Positions 5,998 to 12,911 are shown, counted from the first letter of the stretch. The stretch is 12,911 nt of DNA from an uncultured Oscillospiraceae bacterium (GCA_910578755.1 CAJTSZ010000065.1:1-12911); one strand, 5' to 3'. Numbers and translations are program-made. Notes: generated by a model from the letters alone, not told the origin.

Positions 5998-6657
5998 ATG
6001 TGGATACTTTCAAAAATGATAGATAAGCGCATTGCCAGCTACCAAATGGATTTGGTGCAAACCCACTATGCCGAGGTGGAAAATATGTACCGGCAAATGC
6101 GGGGCTGGCGCCACGATTACCGCAACCATATCCAGGTAATGAAAAGCTACGCCGCCGCCGGGGACTTAAAAGCCATAGAAAACTACCTTAACCACCTGGA
6201 TACCGACCTTTCCACCGTGGAAACCCTCATTAAAACCGGAAATAAAATGACAGATGCTATTTTAAACAGTAAAATTTCCCTGGCAAAGGCCCGGCATATC
6301 ACAGTAGCTGCTGATGCCCATGTGCCCGTTTCCCTTACCACGGCGGAAATCGATTTGTGTATCATCATCGGCAATTTGTTTGAAAATGCCATCGAAGCCA
6401 GTATGGCCCTGCCGGAGGACCAGCGGCTCATCCGCATTTATATGGATATGAAAAACACCCAGCTTTACATTTCCTTTACCAATATGACCGCCACTAAAAA
6501 GCAAACAAAGGAGCATGGCCGCTTCCGCACCACAAAAGGGGAAGGCCATGGCTTTGGCCTGGCGCGTATAGATACTATTGTGCAGCGCTACGGCGGCTAC
6601 CTGAACCGCAACAGCGAAGACGGGGCCTTTACTACGGAAATCCTGCTGCCGCAATAA
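5998..6657 (+). CDS. Sensor-less GHKL histidine kinase (AgrC/HPK10-like)
   Basis: This 219-residue kinase is the likely partner of the regulator before it. A helical phospho-transfer segment contains RHDYRNH (38-44), with His39 at the position phosphorylated in AgrC-type kinases. The GHKL ATP-binding domain follows: N-box GNLFENAIEA (Asn126, Asn130) and G-box GEGHGFGLARI (181-191). AgrC-type kinases normally have a membrane sensor of several helices before this core; here the protein begins only about 38 residues before His39 and has no membrane segment. A run of GGGGG lies about 8 nt before the ATG at 5998, which opens right behind the regulator stop. Upstream in-frame codons overlap the regulator and are a shadow extension. 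The signal is probably received through a partner, perhaps the ABC exporter downstream (inference). Confidence 0.88.
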   Translation: MWILSKMIDKRIASYQMDLVQTHYAEVENMYRQMRGWRHDYRNHIQVMKSYAAAGDLKAIENYLNHLDTDLSTVETLIKTGNKMTDAILNSKISLAKARHITVAADAHVPVSLTTAEIDLCIIIGNLFENAIEASMALPEDQRLIRIYMDMKNTQLYISFTNMTATKKQTKEHGRFRTTKGEGHGFGLARIDTIVQRYGGYLNRNSEDGAFTTEILLPQ

Positions 6658-6703
6658 TTTTCCCAGGTACACCCCCCCAACGGGAGTTTTTACGGCAATT
6701 CGT

Positions 6704-6752
6704 CCCCCAGGGCATGCGTTTCATCCCCTAAACGCGTGCCCTGGGGGTTTTT
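6704..6752 (+). terminator. Strong terminator or attenuator between kinase and exporter genes
   Basis: Eighteen-base-pair stem, arms 6704-6721 and 6730-6747 with one T-G pair, 8-nt loop CATCCCCT, then TTTTT (6748-6752). It is the best terminator in the window. It ends the two-component operon 46 nt after the kinase stop, but also lies 35 nt before the exporter start, so read-through control (attenuation) of the exporter is possible. Confidence 0.88.
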
Positions 6753-6787
6753 GCGGTATACTATAAACAGAGAAAGGGGAGGTACCT

Positions 6788-8659
6788 GTGAAAAATAAAA
6801 AACCAACCTATAACACATTGCAAAATGTAGGGTATATGGCAAGCCTTGCATGGAACCATAGAAAAACCGTGCTGCTTTTGGTAGTAATCCAGGCGGCGCT
6901 GACAGTAGGCTTAAACCTGCTGGAATTGTTCGTTGTCCCCGGCATTCTCCGGCTGGTAGAAACCGCCGCACCTCTGAACCAACTGATTGCTATTGTGGTG
7001 CTCTTCGCTTTGGCTTTCATTTTGGTGGACGGCTTGCTGGGCTATGTGAAAGCCACGGGAACATGGGGACCGGTGTTCCTGCGGGGAACGCTGGCCTCCT
7101 GGTATCACGCAAAATTCTGCCAAACATCTTTCCCCAATGTAAGCGACCAGAATTTTTTAAAGAAAATGGAATCCGGCATTAAGGCGCTGCAAAATAACAG
7201 CAGCGCGGGAGAATACATTTGGACAACTTTAACGGAATTTACTACGAATATTATTGGCTTTGCCATTTATTTGCTGCTTATGGCAGATTTGGATCCAGTG
7301 ATTATCCTTGTAACAGCTGCTGCCACCATTGCCAGCTACTATTGCAGCAAAAATATTAACAGCTGGGGCTACCGCCACAAAGAGGAAGAGGGGGAGCACC
7401 TCCACGGTATCAATTACATCACCTCCCTTTCGCGGGACTACAAGCTGGCCAAGGATGTGCGTATTTTAAATATGAAGCCCTGGCTGGATGATGTATATAA
7501 CAAGTCCATGGCCCTGTACAAAAGCTTTTTGATGAAACGGGAACGCATTTACTTTGCAGCCGACGCCATTGATGCGGCCCTGGCTTTCCTGCGCAACGGC
7601 ATTGCTTATGCTTACCTTATTGCTATGGTAATGGACGGAGGCCTCAGCGCCGCGCAGTTCCTGCTGTACTTCAGCGCCATTGGCGGCTTTACCGCCTGGG
7701 TAACGGGCATTTTTACCAATATTACAAAGCTGCGCCAGGAAAGCTTGGACATTTGCGCCACCCGGGAATTTTTGGAACACGCAGAACAGTTTCAATTTGA
7801 GGATGGTGCCCCCTTAGAGCCCCAAAAGGGCAAGCCCTATGCTTTGGAACTGCGGGACGTTACTTTCCGCTACCCCGGCGCGGAAAAGGACACCCTCAGC
7901 CACATTAACCTTTCCATTGCCCCTGGGGAAAAATTAGCGGTAGTGGGCCTCAACGGCGCGGGAAAAACCACGCTGATTAAGCTGCTCTGCGGCTTTATCG
8001 ACCCCACCGAGGGTGAGGTGCTGCTGGATGGGCAGGACATTCGCCAGTATAACCGGCGGGATTACTACCGCCACTTCTCTGCCGTGTTCCAGAATTTTTC
8101 CGTACTGGCAGGCACCATAGCGGAAAATGTGGCACAAGTTACCAAAGAAAGTGGAAAGCTTGACATGGAATGGGTAAAACAGTGTGTAGAACGCGCCGGG
8201 CTAAAGGAAACGGCGGAAAAACTCCCCCAGCAGTACGAAACTCATTTGGACAGAAGAATGTTTGATGATGCGGTAGACCTTTCCGGCGGGCAAATGCAGC
8301 GGCTTATGCTGGCACGGGCCCTGTACAAGAGCGCCCCCATCCTTGTGCTGGATGAGCCCACTGCGGCCCTGGACCCCATAGCGGAAAGCGATATTTACCA
8401 GCGTTATAACCAGCTGACCCAGGGCAGTACCTCGGTGTATATTTCCCACCGCCTGGCCTCCACCCGCTTTTGCGACCGTATTGTTTTAATTGAAAACGGC
8501 GGCATTTTGGAGGAGGGCACCCACGAGGATCTGCTATCTAAAGGCGGACGTTACGCCGAACTGTTTGAAATTCAAAGCCGGTACTACCGGGAAAACCGCC
8601 CTGAACTGGGGGAGGAAGCGGAAACAACAGCGAAAGGGGAAATATGCTATGAAAGATAA
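6788..8659 (+). CDS. ABC half-exporter, first subunit (membrane domain + ATPase)
   Basis: This 623-residue protein joins an exporter-type membrane domain (about 1-330, six helices, the first near 27-50) to an ATPase domain (350-595). The ATPase shows Walker A GLNGAGKTT (387-395), Q-loop Gln435, signature LSGGQ (498-502), Walker B ILVLDE with catalytic Glu523, D-loop AALDP and switch His554. All catalytic residues are present. It should pair with the next gene product as a heterodimeric exporter in the cytoplasmic membrane; the substrate (drug, peptide or lipid) cannot be read from sequence, and no peptidase domain for leader cleavage is present. The start is GTG at 6788 with GGGGAGG 5 nt upstream. 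The stop overlaps the next start by 11 nt, implying translational coupling. Its position behind a two-component pair suggests control by that pair. Confidence 0.93.
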   Translation: MKNKKPTYNTLQNVGYMASLAWNHRKTVLLLVVIQAALTVGLNLLELFVVPGILRLVETAAPLNQLIAIVVLFALAFILVDGLLGYVKATGTWGPVFLRGTLASWYHAKFCQTSFPNVSDQNFLKKMESGIKALQNNSSAGEYIWTTLTEFTTNIIGFAIYLLLMADLDPVIILVTAAATIASYYCSKNINSWGYRHKEEEGEHLHGINYITSLSRDYKLAKDVRILNMKPWLDDVYNKSMALYKSFLMKRERIYFAADAIDAALAFLRNGIAYAYLIAMVMDGGLSAAQFLLYFSAIGGFTAWVTGIFTNITKLRQESLDICATREFLEHAEQFQFEDGAPLEPQKGKPYALELRDVTFRYPGAEKDTLSHINLSIAPGEKLAVVGLNGAGKTTLIKLLCGFIDPTEGEVLLDGQDIRQYNRRDYYRHFSAVFQNFSVLAGTIAENVAQVTKESGKLDMEWVKQCVERAGLKETAEKLPQQYETHLDRRMFDDAVDLSGGQMQRLMLARALYKSAPILVLDEPTAALDPIAESDIYQRYNQLTQGSTSVYISHRLASTRFCDRIVLIENGGILEEGTHEDLLSKGGRYAELFEIQSRYYRENRPELGEEAETTAKGEICYER

Positions 8660-10523
8660 AAAAGACCAAATCTCCGCCAAAGAAGCATGGGCACTGAACA
8701 AAAAAGCCATAGCATACTGGTGGAACATTGACCGCAGGATTTTTATCTCCACCGCAGCGTGTAACATTATCAAAGCCATTAGCCCCTATATTACCATTTA
8801 CTTTTCTGCACAGTTAATTGGGGAAATTGCCGGGCAGCACCGTCCCCAGGAGCTGGTGCGGATAGCAGCCATTGTCCTTATTGCAACCGCCATTATGGGC
8901 TTGATTTCTGCCGCGCTGCAGCGGTGGAAAAATGCTGTTCACGAGAGTATCTTTTATATCAACCGCAAGCAGCAGCTGGACAAAATGCTCTCCATGGATT
9001 TTTGTGATACGGACGACATGGACGTGCAAAACCTGCTGCGCCACATCCAGGAGGGTGACAACTGGAGCGGCTGGGGCACCACCCGCGTCAGCGGCAAAAT
9101 TTTTAGCGATGTTATTACCGCTGTTACAAAAATCATCGGCGCCGTTGCCCTTTCCGTTACGTTGTTCACCTCCCAAGTGCCCCAGGGGAATATGGATTTT
9201 CTCAACAGCCCCTGGATGGTTGTACTGATTTTGGGTATTATGATGGCGACTGCGATTATTTCCCCAATGCTGCAAGTAAAGGGTGAACGCTACTTTACAG
9301 AAGGCTGCGCCGATGAGGTAAAGCGGAGCAACCGTATATTTTGCTGCTACGGACATATGGCTATTGACGATAAAAGCCGTTCCGAGGATGTGCGTATGTA
9401 CACGCAGGAGGTATTTTGTATCGAGAAATCCAACGCAAACGCCTGGGCAGGCAAGGACAGCAAGATCAGCCGCTACGCGCGGGGCCCCATGGGCTTTTTG
9501 CTTGGGCTGGCTGTAGCGGTTTCCCGCATCTTCACCGGCGTGGCCTACCTGTTTGTGTGCCTAAAGGCCTGGGCCGGCGCCTTTGGTGTGGGATATGTTA
9601 CCCAGTATATCAGCGCCATTACCTCCCTTTCCTCCGGTGTTTCCCTGCTGCTCAGTACCTGGGGCATGATTCGCACCAACGCCATTTACCTGAAGGACAC
9701 TTTCGCCTTTTTCGAACTGCCTAACAAAATGTACCAGGGCAGCCTTACCGTAGAAAAACGCAGCGACCGCAACTACCAGGTGGAATTCCGCAACGTCAGC
9801 TTTCAATACCCCGGCAGCCAGCAGTGGGCCCTGCGTAATGTTTCCATGAAGTTTACCATTGGCGAGCGCCTGGCTGTAGTAGGGCAGAACGGCTCCGGCA
9901 AAACCACCATGATAAAGCTTCTCTGCCGCCTTTACGACCCTGCCGAGGGGGAAATCCTCCTTAACGGAATAAACATCCGCAAGTATAACTACAAAGAGTA
10001 TATGTCCATTTTCTCCGTTGTTTTCCAGGACTTTCAGCTCCTTTCCCTGCCTTTGGGCCAAAATGTGGCCGCTGCCGGCCAGTATGACAACGGCTGGGCC
10101 CGCCAGTGCCTGGAGGAAGCCGGCTTTGGCCCCCGCCTTGCCACCATGCCCCAGGGCTTGGAAACCTGCCTCTTTAAGGATTTTGATAACAAGGGCGTAG
10201 CGGTTTCCGGCGGCGAGGCCCAAAAAATTGCCATTGCCCGGGCCCTGTACAAAAACGCCCCCTTTATTGTCCTGGACGAACCTACCGCCGCCCTGGACCC
10301 CATTGCCGAAGCGGAAATCTACGCCAAGTTTAACACCCTTATTCAGGACAGAACCGCCGTTTATATCAGCCACCGGCTTTCCTCCTGCCGCTTCTGTGAC
10401 CGTATTGCCGTGTTCCATGAGGGCAGCGTGGTGCAGTTTGGCACCCACGAGGAACTCCTTGCCGATAAAAACGGCCAGTACAACCAGCTTTGGAATGCCC
10501 AGGCCCAGTATTACGTCTCCTAA
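8649..10523 (+). CDS. ABC half-exporter, second subunit (membrane domain + ATPase)
   Basis: This 624-residue protein has the same layout as its neighbour: a membrane domain (about 1-345, helices near 31-58, 70-92, 155-175, 188-207, 280-305, 315-340) and an ATPase (375-620). Motifs: Walker A GQNGSGKTT (412-420), Gln460, signature VSGGE (519-523), Walker B FIVLDE with Glu544, D-loop AALDP, His575. Both composite ATP sites of the presumed heterodimer would therefore have a catalytic Glu, unlike many heterodimeric exporters with one degenerate site. The signature deviates slightly (VSGGE for LSGGQ). The start at 8649 was chosen because GGGGA lies 8 nt upstream and it overlaps the previous gene by 11 nt; the frame is open further upstream only as a shadow inside that gene. 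A large hairpin (10557-10615) follows. Confidence 0.92.
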   Translation: MKDKKDQISAKEAWALNKKAIAYWWNIDRRIFISTAACNIIKAISPYITIYFSAQLIGEIAGQHRPQELVRIAAIVLIATAIMGLISAALQRWKNAVHESIFYINRKQQLDKMLSMDFCDTDDMDVQNLLRHIQEGDNWSGWGTTRVSGKIFSDVITAVTKIIGAVALSVTLFTSQVPQGNMDFLNSPWMVVLILGIMMATAIISPMLQVKGERYFTEGCADEVKRSNRIFCCYGHMAIDDKSRSEDVRMYTQEVFCIEKSNANAWAGKDSKISRYARGPMGFLLGLAVAVSRIFTGVAYLFVCLKAWAGAFGVGYVTQYISAITSLSSGVSLLLSTWGMIRTNAIYLKDTFAFFELPNKMYQGSLTVEKRSDRNYQVEFRNVSFQYPGSQQWALRNVSMKFTIGERLAVVGQNGSGKTTMIKLLCRLYDPAEGEILLNGINIRKYNYKEYMSIFSVVFQDFQLLSLPLGQNVAAAGQYDNGWARQCLEEAGFGPRLATMPQGLETCLFKDFDNKGVAVSGGEAQKIAIARALYKNAPFIVLDEPTAALDPIAEAEIYAKFNTLIQDRTAVYISHRLSSCRFCDRIAVFHEGSVVQFGTHEELLADKNGQYNQLWNAQAQYYVS

Positions 10524-10556
10524 TCGCTATCCCCCAACATTTGCATAAAGTAAGAA

Positions 10557-10615
10557 ACGCAAACCCCCCTCCCCTGTTTCTGCCTCCAGGCGGAACAGGG
10601 GAGGGGAGTTTGCGT
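10557..10615. terminator. Large hairpin between convergent genes, probable terminator
   Basis: Twenty-two-base-pair stem (10557-10578 with 10594-10615) with a single C-A mismatch and a 15-nt loop, starting 33 nt after the exporter stop. There is no T run behind it on either strand, so it may work as a transcript-end stabiliser or a two-way barrier rather than as a standard terminator. Confidence 0.6.
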
Positions 10616-10635
10616 CCGTGAAATACAATACTTTC

Positions 10636-10658
10636 AAAAAACACTGCCGGTGCTGTGT
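10636..10658 (-). terminator. Weak Rho-independent terminator of the EFR1 gene
   Basis: On the minus strand ACAC-A-GC / GC-A-GTGT forms a short stem (10641-10658) with an ACCG loop, followed by TTTTTT (10636-10641), about 45 nt behind the EFR1 stop codon. The stem has one A-A mismatch. Confidence 0.5.
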
Positions 10659-10702
10659 AACAAAATTTGTTTTATTGGGTTCTCCCCAAAAAAGAGTAAC
10701 CA

Positions 10703-11476
10703 TTATAGGGGAAGGAACAATTCATTCTCCTTTGGTACACAGCAGGCCTTTTTCAGCCTGCGGCTGCCCATAAATACCATGAATTTGTTTAAGCCGCGGG
10801 CCTTGTTGGGGCAGGCCGCTACACAGCCCATGCAGGTGATACACTTTTGGGTGTCGGTGCTGTCCGGGGCGGTGGGGGAAATAGCGCCTGCGGGGCACAG
10901 GGCGGCGCAGGCGCCGCATTTGGTGCAGCGGTGCTTTTTCACCTGGGGCTTCATGGGTACGCCGTGGTATTCCCGGTAGGGGGTATTGCCCGGCACCTTC
11001 AGCTGAATATTTTGGGGCTCCTGGGCCAGCAGGGCCTGTATTTCCCGGGAAAAGCCTGCCAACTGGGCGGCGTCTTTGCTGTTGGGCCGGCCAGCGGCGT
11101 ACTGGCGCATAATAGAATGTTCAGCAATGGCGGCCACTGCGGCAACAGGGCAAAACCCGGCGGCTTCTGCGGCGCTTTGCAGCTCTAACAGGGTATCGTC
11201 AAAGGCGCGGTTGCCGTAAACCACAGTTAAAACTGCCTTGGCCCCGTTGCCCTGCATACGGCCAATCTCTTTTAAGGCAGGCTCCGGCACACGCCCCCCA
11301 TAGGAGGGCACGGCAATAATACAAATATCCTCTGGGGTAAAAGAGAGCCCCTTTCCCGGGCGGCCGGGGCCCAAAAGGGGGATTTCCTCCTGGGGGCAGT
11401 TCCAGCCAGCGGCCAGCAGGGCAGCCGCTTTTTTCGTGCCTCCTGTGGGGCTGAAATGAATTTGATATAGCTTCAT
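10703..11476 (-). CDS. EFR1-type flavodoxin/2[4Fe-4S] ferredoxin protein
   Basis: This 257-residue cytoplasmic redox protein combines two domains. The N-terminal part is flavodoxin-like: MKLYQIHFSPTGGT holds the FMN phosphate loop (SPTGGT, 9-14), and VPSYGGRVP (56-64) and VVYGNRAFDD (85-94) are further family loops. The C-terminal part has two ferredoxin motifs of the CxxCxxCxxxCP type, Cys184/187/190/194 and Cys212/215/218/222, binding two [4Fe-4S] clusters. This architecture is the EFR1 family, presumed to pass electrons between ferredoxin-type and flavin partners; its physiological partner is not established. The ATG at 11476 was chosen because AAAGGAG lies 6 nt upstream and the flavodoxin domain starts at once; the frame extends 18 codons further without a ribosome site. 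A small membrane protein gene lies 60 nt upstream on the same strand without a terminator between, so co-transcription is likely. Confidence 0.9.
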   Translation of the reverse strand: MKLYQIHFSPTGGTKKAAALLAAGWNCPQEEIPLLGPGRPGKGLSFTPEDICIIAVPSYGGRVPEPALKEIGRMQGNGAKAVLTVVYGNRAFDDTLLELQSAAEAAGFCPVAAVAAIAEHSIMRQYAAGRPNSKDAAQLAGFSREIQALLAQEPQNIQLKVPGNTPYREYHGVPMKPQVKKHRCTKCGACAALCPAGAISPTAPDSTDTQKCITCMGCVAACPNKARGLNKFMVFMGSRRLKKACCVPKENELFLPL

Positions 11477-11536
11477 AAAAATCTCCTTTCCAAATAACCA
11501 GCCTTTGCCTGCAAAAAATACATTTATCAAACGGGG

Positions 11537-11938
11537 TTACCTGGAAGCGGTTGGTGTGTTTGCTTTGTCTAAATACACAAAAATTTGGTATGTCCCGGCA
11601 AAGTTATCACACTTGGCTGCCAGCGTATATGTATTGGAACGTTCCAACGTAAAATAGGACACTAGCTCTTTTGCATGGTCCAAGGTGTATACGGCGTTGC
11701 CGTCCACATCATACAGGGTCATATCCAGGCTTCCGCTGGTAACCTCCGATTCAAAGACAAACTTTACCCGGTTGCCTGCTTCTCCCCAAAAAGAAATGTC
11801 AGAGGTCGCTGTAACCTGCTCCAAATACGTTTGGCCCATGCTGCCCAATACAGTAGGGCGGGTCAGCAGGTAAATGCCCATAATTCCCACCGCCACAACA
11901 AGGACAGAGCTAATAAAAATAATATATTTCTTTTGCAT
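11537..11938 (-). CDS. Single-pass membrane-anchored protein, function unknown
   Basis: This 133-residue protein has one hydrophobic helix at about 5-25 after MQKK, then about 105 residues that should lie outside the cell. This outer part has alternating hydrophobic and polar residues (for example VKFVFESEV, SLDMTLYDVDGNAVYTL, NTYTLAAKC, TYQIFVYL) and reads as a small beta-sandwich, resembling prepeptidase C-terminal-type domains only in general pattern. No lipobox is present. The ATG at 11938 is preceded by GGAAGGGG (minus strand) at 8 nt; the in-frame TTG at 11962 lacks a ribosome site and was rejected. A consensus promoter at 11972-12000 drives it, and the EFR1 gene follows 60 nt on. Confidence 0.8.
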   Translation of the reverse strand: MQKKYIIFISSVLVVAVGIMGIYLLTRPTVLGSMGQTYLEQVTATSDISFWGEAGNRVKFVFESEVTSGSLDMTLYDVDGNAVYTLDHAKELVSYFTLERSNTYTLAAKCDNFAGTYQIFVYLDKANTPTASR

Positions 11939-11971
11939 ACCGTTTGCCCCTTCCTTTCTCAATTTGTTTCA

Positions 11972-12000
11972 AGTATATCATTAACCCCAACAACTTTCAA
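11972..12000 (-). promoter_or_regulatory. Sigma-A type promoter for the membrane protein/EFR1 pair
   Basis: Minus strand: -35 TTGAAA (11995-12000), 17-nt spacer, -10 TATACT (11972-11977), 33 nt before the start codon at 11938. It diverges from the glyS promoter. Confidence 0.75.
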
Positions 12001-12101
12001 CATTCGTTTACAGGAGTAGAGAATAGCGGAAGGCAGCGCCCGGGAGCCCCAAGAAAAGGGAAGAATATTCCCTTTTCCATACGGTAAGCCTTGTTAACTT
12101 C
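12001..12101. other. Spacer between divergent promoters with a perfect stem-loop
   Basis: GAAAAGGGAA (12053-12062) and TTCCCTTTTC (12068-12077) form a perfect 10-bp inverted repeat with a 5-nt centre, midway between the two divergent promoters. It could be an operator for either side. No coding region is seen here. Confidence 0.5.
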
Positions 12102-12130
12102 TTGACTTATGGTTGTAATATGTTTACAAT
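12102..12130 (+). promoter_or_regulatory. Sigma-A type promoter for glyS
   Basis: -35 TTGACT (12102-12107), 17-nt spacer, -10 TACAAT (12125-12130). Transcription would start near 12137, giving a leader of about 140 nt before the TTG start at 12278. Confidence 0.8.
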
Positions 12131-12277
12131 GGTACAAAATAGGTTATTATTGTACTGTAGGCCAACAGGCCAGCTCAGTGAAAGGTTGCCGCAGTTTGGC
12201 CCTTTTCCCGGTTGTAAAGGCTATAGGAAAGGGGATAGTAAGGGCAAAAAACAACGTAGTAAAAGGAGGTCATACTT
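12131..12277 (+). promoter_or_regulatory. Structured 5' leader of glyS, class unknown
   Basis: Visible elements: GTACAA (12132-12137) facing TTGTAC (12150-12155); GGCCAA (12160-12165) able to pair with TTGGCC (12196-12201), which is followed by CTTTTCCC; CCCTTTTCC (12200-12208) able to pair with GGAAAGGGG (12226-12234). The second and third pairings share bases 12200-12201 and so partly exclude each other. The conserved T-box sequence expected for many aminoacyl-tRNA synthetase leaders is not present. AGGAGGT at 12264-12270 is the ribosome site. Confidence 0.5.
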
Positions 12278-12911
12278 TTGAACAATACAGAAAAAACCAT
12301 GGAAAAAGTTGTTGCCCTGTGCAAAAACAGAGGCTTTGTTTATCCCGGCTCCGAGGTATATGGGGGCCTTGCCAACACCTGGGACTACGGTCCCCTTGGC
12401 GTAGAACTGAAAAACAATGTAAAAAAAGCCTGGTGGAAAAAATTTGTACAGCAGTCCCCCTACAACGTAGGTGTGGACGCTGCTATTTTAATGAACCCAG
12501 AGGTTTGGGTTGCTTCCGGCCATGTAGGCGGCTTTTCCGACCCATTGATGGATTGTAAGGACTGCAAAACCCGCCACAGGGCAGATAAACTCATCGAGGA
12601 CGTTACCAACTCCCCGGCGGACGGCTGGAGCAACGAGCAAATGATGGAATTTATCCGGGAGCATAATATTAAATGCCCCACCTGCGGCAGCACCAATTTT
12701 ACGGATATCCGTAAATTTAACCTGATGTTTAAAACCTTCCAGGGCGTTACGGAGGACGCGAAAAATACGGTTTATTTAAGGCCGGAAACAGCACAGGGAA
12801 TTTTTGTCAATTTTAAAAACGTGCAGCGGACTTCCCGCAAAAAGATTCCGTTTGGCATTGCACAGATTGGAAAATCGTTCCGCAATGAAATCACGCCTGG
12901 CAACTTTACAT
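12278..12911 (+). CDS. glyS: Glycyl-tRNA synthetase, alpha2 type (partial, 3' end outside window)
   Basis: The first 211 residues of the single-chain, homodimeric class II enzyme that charges tRNA-Gly with glycine using ATP. The N-terminus has CKNRGFVYPGSEVYGG and TWDYGPLGVELK, both strongly typical of this family. FGIAQIGKSFRNEITP (193-207) is class II motif 2, with the conserved Phe-Arg-Asn-Glu. An insertion carries two CxxC pairs (Cys93/96 and Cys133/136), which may bind zinc. The frame is open to the window end without a stop. The TTG at 12278 was chosen because AGGAGGT ends 7 nt before it; the ATG at 12299 is 28 nt from that site. This type replaces the separate GlyQ/GlyS chains found in many other bacteria. 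Confidence 0.95.
   Translation, partial: MNNTEKTMEKVVALCKNRGFVYPGSEVYGGLANTWDYGPLGVELKNNVKKAWWKKFVQQSPYNVGVDAAILMNPEVWVASGHVGGFSDPLMDCKDCKTRHRADKLIEDVTNSPADGWSNEQMMEFIREHNIKCPTCGSTNFTDIRKFNLMFKTFQGVTEDAKNTVYLRPETAQGIFVNFKNVQRTSRKKIPFGIAQIGKSFRNEITPGNFT

Noticed and set aside
8490..8648. Longer start for the second exporter subunit
   Set aside because: The extra residues are a shadow of the first exporter gene in another frame; the ATG at 8649 has its own ribosome site and the usual short overlap.
12168..12201. tRNA-like stretch (AGCTCAGTG) in the glyS leader
   Set aside because: Only a few D-arm-like bases match; there is no acceptor stem, anticodon arm or T-loop.
12131..12277. T-box riboswitch before glyS
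   Set aside because: The conserved T-box sequence and its typical antiterminator were not found by eye, and there is no clear terminator just before the ribosome site.

Overview
The window looks like chromosomal DNA from a low-to-mid GC, probably spore-forming, anaerobic Firmicute (class Clostridia, likely gut-associated). The grounds are a clostridial-type 5S rRNA and tRNAs, a YtaF-type sporulation membrane protein, AAGGAG/GGAGG ribosome sites with several TTG/GTG starts, a GH29 fucosidase, an EFR1-type flavodoxin-ferredoxin, and a single-chain alpha2-type glycyl-tRNA synthetase. Species cannot be named from the sequence alone.

Layout: 1-331 is the end of an rRNA operon: the tail of one 5S gene, a complete second 5S gene, tRNA-Asn and a terminator. 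341-731 is a minus-strand gene for a very small acidic lipoprotein, with its own consensus promoter and terminator. 732-1044 is a gap with stem-loops and AT-rich DNA. 1045-1320 is tRNA-Leu(UAG) with a perfect consensus promoter and two successive terminators. 1472-2174 is ytaF and its terminator. 2221-3531 is a cytoplasmic alpha-L-fucosidase. 3532-3879 is a non-coding, hairpin-rich gap. 3880-5127 is a Sel1/TPR-repeat protein.

The most interesting block is 5144-10615. Three consecutive stem-loops lead into a LytTR response regulator (TTG start). A short GHKL histidine kinase follows that has no membrane sensor at all. After an 18-bp terminator or attenuator hairpin come two overlapping ABC half-exporter genes that probably form a heterodimer. 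This looks like a self-contained two-component/exporter module. Its substrate (peptide or drug) is unknown and no precursor peptide gene was seen next to it. A 22-bp hairpin closes the block.

10636-12000 is a minus-strand pair: a single-pass membrane protein of unknown function, then an EFR1-type flavodoxin/2[4Fe-4S] protein, both probably read from one consensus promoter. Divergently, at 12102-12911, lies glyS with a strong promoter, a roughly 140-nt structured leader without a recognisable T-box, and a TTG start; it runs off the window end.
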